Source: Caulobacteraceae bacterium
GTDB lineage: Bacteria > Pseudomonadota > Alphaproteobacteria > Caulobacterales > Caulobacteraceae
Length of the DNA: 64,000 nucleotides
Reading direction: 5' to 3'
Assembly: GCA_947475465.1 (NCBI GenBank)
Contig: CANJLK010000005.1
Location: 58,667-122,666 of the forward strand
Part shown: positions 62,579-64,000 of the stretch, piece after piece
Numbering within the stretch: position 1 is the stretch's first letter
Layout of the letters: each line of letters opens with the position of its first letter
The notes under the pieces: model-generated
What the model saw: the letters and a program-made list of their open reading frames with translations, nothing else
The model's database searches: none
What the model was told of the DNA's origin: nothing
Translations under genes and position numbers: made by a program

Positions 62579-62989
62579 ATGGATATCCTGTCCTCGAATA
62601 GGCTATCGGTTCTGGCGAACCATCGGGATCAGGCCATGGCCGGCAGGCGCCGCATCTTCACAACCAGCGTCGCGAGCGTCTATCCGCACTATGTCGCCAA
62701 GGCGGAGAAGAAGGGGCGCACCCGCGATGAGGTCGATGAGATCATCCGCTGGCTGACCGGCTTCAGCCAGGCTGAGCTGGAGGGGCGGCTGGCCGCCAAG
62801 ACGGACTTCGAGACCTTCTTCGCCCAGGCGCCGGCGCCGAACCCCGCGCGGGCCGGGATCAAGGGCGTGATCTGCGGCGTGCGCATCGAAGAGATCGGCG
62901 AGCCGCTGATGCGGGAGATCCGCTACCTGGACAAGCTGGTCGATGAGCTCGCCAAGGGCCGGCCGATGGAGAAGATCCTGGGGCGCTAG
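62579..62989 (+). CDS. DUF2200 family protein (start may be 62636)
   Basis: [45 protein letters not shown]...[37 protein letters not shown]-like. Confidence 0.85.
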   Translation: MDILSSNRLSVLANHRDQAMAGRRRIFTTSVASVYPHYVAKAEKKGRTRDEVDEIIRWLTGFSQAELEGRLAAKTDFETFFAQAPAPNPARAGIKGVICGVRIEEIGEPLMREIRYLDKLVDELAKGRPMEKILGR

Positions 62990-63000
62990 ACCCCTTCGTC

Positions 63001-63020
63001 TCGCTGCGTATCCGCAGCGA
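63001..63020 (+). terminator. Hairpin downstream of DUF2200 gene
   Basis: TCGCTGCG-TATC-CGCAGCGA, 8-bp perfect stem; no U-tract. Confidence 0.35.
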
Positions 63021-63118
63021 TCCACCTCCCGCAGGTCGCGCTGCACGCCGGGGGGAGGAACGGGGCAGGCATGAGCCTGCCGGTGTCGCTCGGGCGGGCG
63101 ATCGGCTACAGCTCTGGA

Positions 63119-63298
63119 ATGTCAGACCCCCAGAATACCCTGCGTGAAGAACTCACCGAGGCGATCAACACGGTGCGGCGCGAACTGGAGATCCTCCAGG
63201 CCCCATCGAGTATCGGCGGGCCCCCTGACAACGGCAGCGTGATCGCCGATCTGGAAAGCGAACTGCGGCGGCTGCTGGAAGCCCGGGCGGACCTGTAG
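63119..63298 (+). CDS. Hypothetical small coiled-coil protein
   Basis: MSDPQNTLREELTEAINTVRRELEILQAPSS...VIADLESELRRLLEARADL. Confidence 0.55.
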   Translation: MSDPQNTLREELTEAINTVRRELEILQAPSSIGGPPDNGSVIADLESELRRLLEARADL

Positions 63299-63384
63299 GA
63301 GACCGTCGGGATCGTCGTCCAGCGGGCGCCAACCCAAAGGCTGAGGCTGGCGTTCGCCTTGGCCCCGGGCTAGCAGACCGCCCC

Positions 63385-64000
63385 ATGATCCGCCTCGACA
63401 ATATCTCCAAGCAGAACGGCCACCAGATCCTGTTCATCGACGCCTCGATGGGGGTCCAGAAGGGTGAAAAGGTCGGGCTTGTCGGTCCCAACGGCGCCGG
63501 CAAGACGACGCTGTTCCGGATGATAACCGGCCAGGAGCAGCCCGATGACGGACTGGTGGTGATCGATCCCGGGATGACGATCGGCTACTTCAGCCAGGAC
63601 GTCGGGGAAATGTCGGGCCAGAGCGCGGTCGCCGCGGTGATGGACGGCGTCGGGCCGGTCAGCGCACTGGCCACCGAAATGGCCGAGCTGGAAGCGGCGA
63701 TGGTCGATCCCGATCGCGCCCATGAGATGGACGCCGTCATCGAACGCTATGGCGAGGTTCAGGCGCGCTTCGAGGAACTGGACGGCTATGCGCTGGATGC
63801 GCGGGCGCGCGAGGTGCTGGCCGGCCTGAGCTTCAGCCAGGAGCGGATGGACGGCGATGTCGGTCTGCTCTCCGGGGGCTGGAAGATGCGCGTGGCGCTG
63901 GCCCGCATCCTGCTGATGCGGCCCGACGGCATGCTGCTGGACGAACCCAGCAACCACCTCGACCTGGAAAGCCTGATCTGGCTTGAGGCCTTCCTCAAGA
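63385..64000 (+). CDS. ABC-F family ATPase, 5' part only (runs off window end; YbiT-like)
   Basis: MIRLDNISKQNGHQILFIDASMGVQKGEKVGLVGPNGAGKTTLFRMITG...LLSGGWKMRVALARILLMRPDGMLLDEPSNHLDLESLIWLE; open to window edge. Confidence 0.9.
   Translation, partial: MIRLDNISKQNGHQILFIDASMGVQKGEKVGLVGPNGAGKTTLFRMITGQEQPDDGLVVIDPGMTIGYFSQDVGEMSGQSAVAAVMDGVGPVSALATEMAELEAAMVDPDRAHEMDAVIERYGEVQARFEELDGYALDARAREVLAGLSFSQERMDGDVGLLSGGWKMRVALARILLMRPDGMLLDEPSNHLDLESLIWLEAFLK

Overview
The window is a GC-rich chromosomal segment from an alphaproteobacterium, most likely Caulobacteraceae (Phenylobacterium/Caulobacter-like), judged from gene content and synteny. Most of it is housekeeping: prfC, SufE, pseudouridine synthase, rRNA methyltransferase-like, a NitT/TauT-type ABC transporter, three ABC-F ATPases (Uup, EttA, a truncated YbiT-like one), DnaJ-like, a PhoPQ-like two-component system, ccmI-E-F-H followed by degP, a second two-component system and glnE, a PleC-like kinase, pepN, OmpW, two acyl-CoA dehydrogenases, an ArsR-methyltransferase (SahR-like) with metF and split metH, greA and an MFS transporter. 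The most interesting accessory signals are: (1) an ECF sigma / anti-sigma / subtilase operon in which the C-terminal part of the anti-sigma resembles a subtilase prodomain; (2) a RAYT transposase whose 3' coding end is itself a repeat, with two tandem in-frame RAYT-tail copies and inverted copies bracketing a 2H-phosphoesterase (2'-5' RNA ligase-like) gene; (3) a perfect LexA-type direct repeat upstream of a terminase-small-subunit-like protein with an internally duplicated HTH; (4) a 24-bp perfect palindrome at the start of the SahR-like gene and a palindromic element at the exact interdomain split of metH; (5) a perfect CtrA box upstream of an uncharacterised gene. All family calls come from reading motifs by eye; no database search was run.
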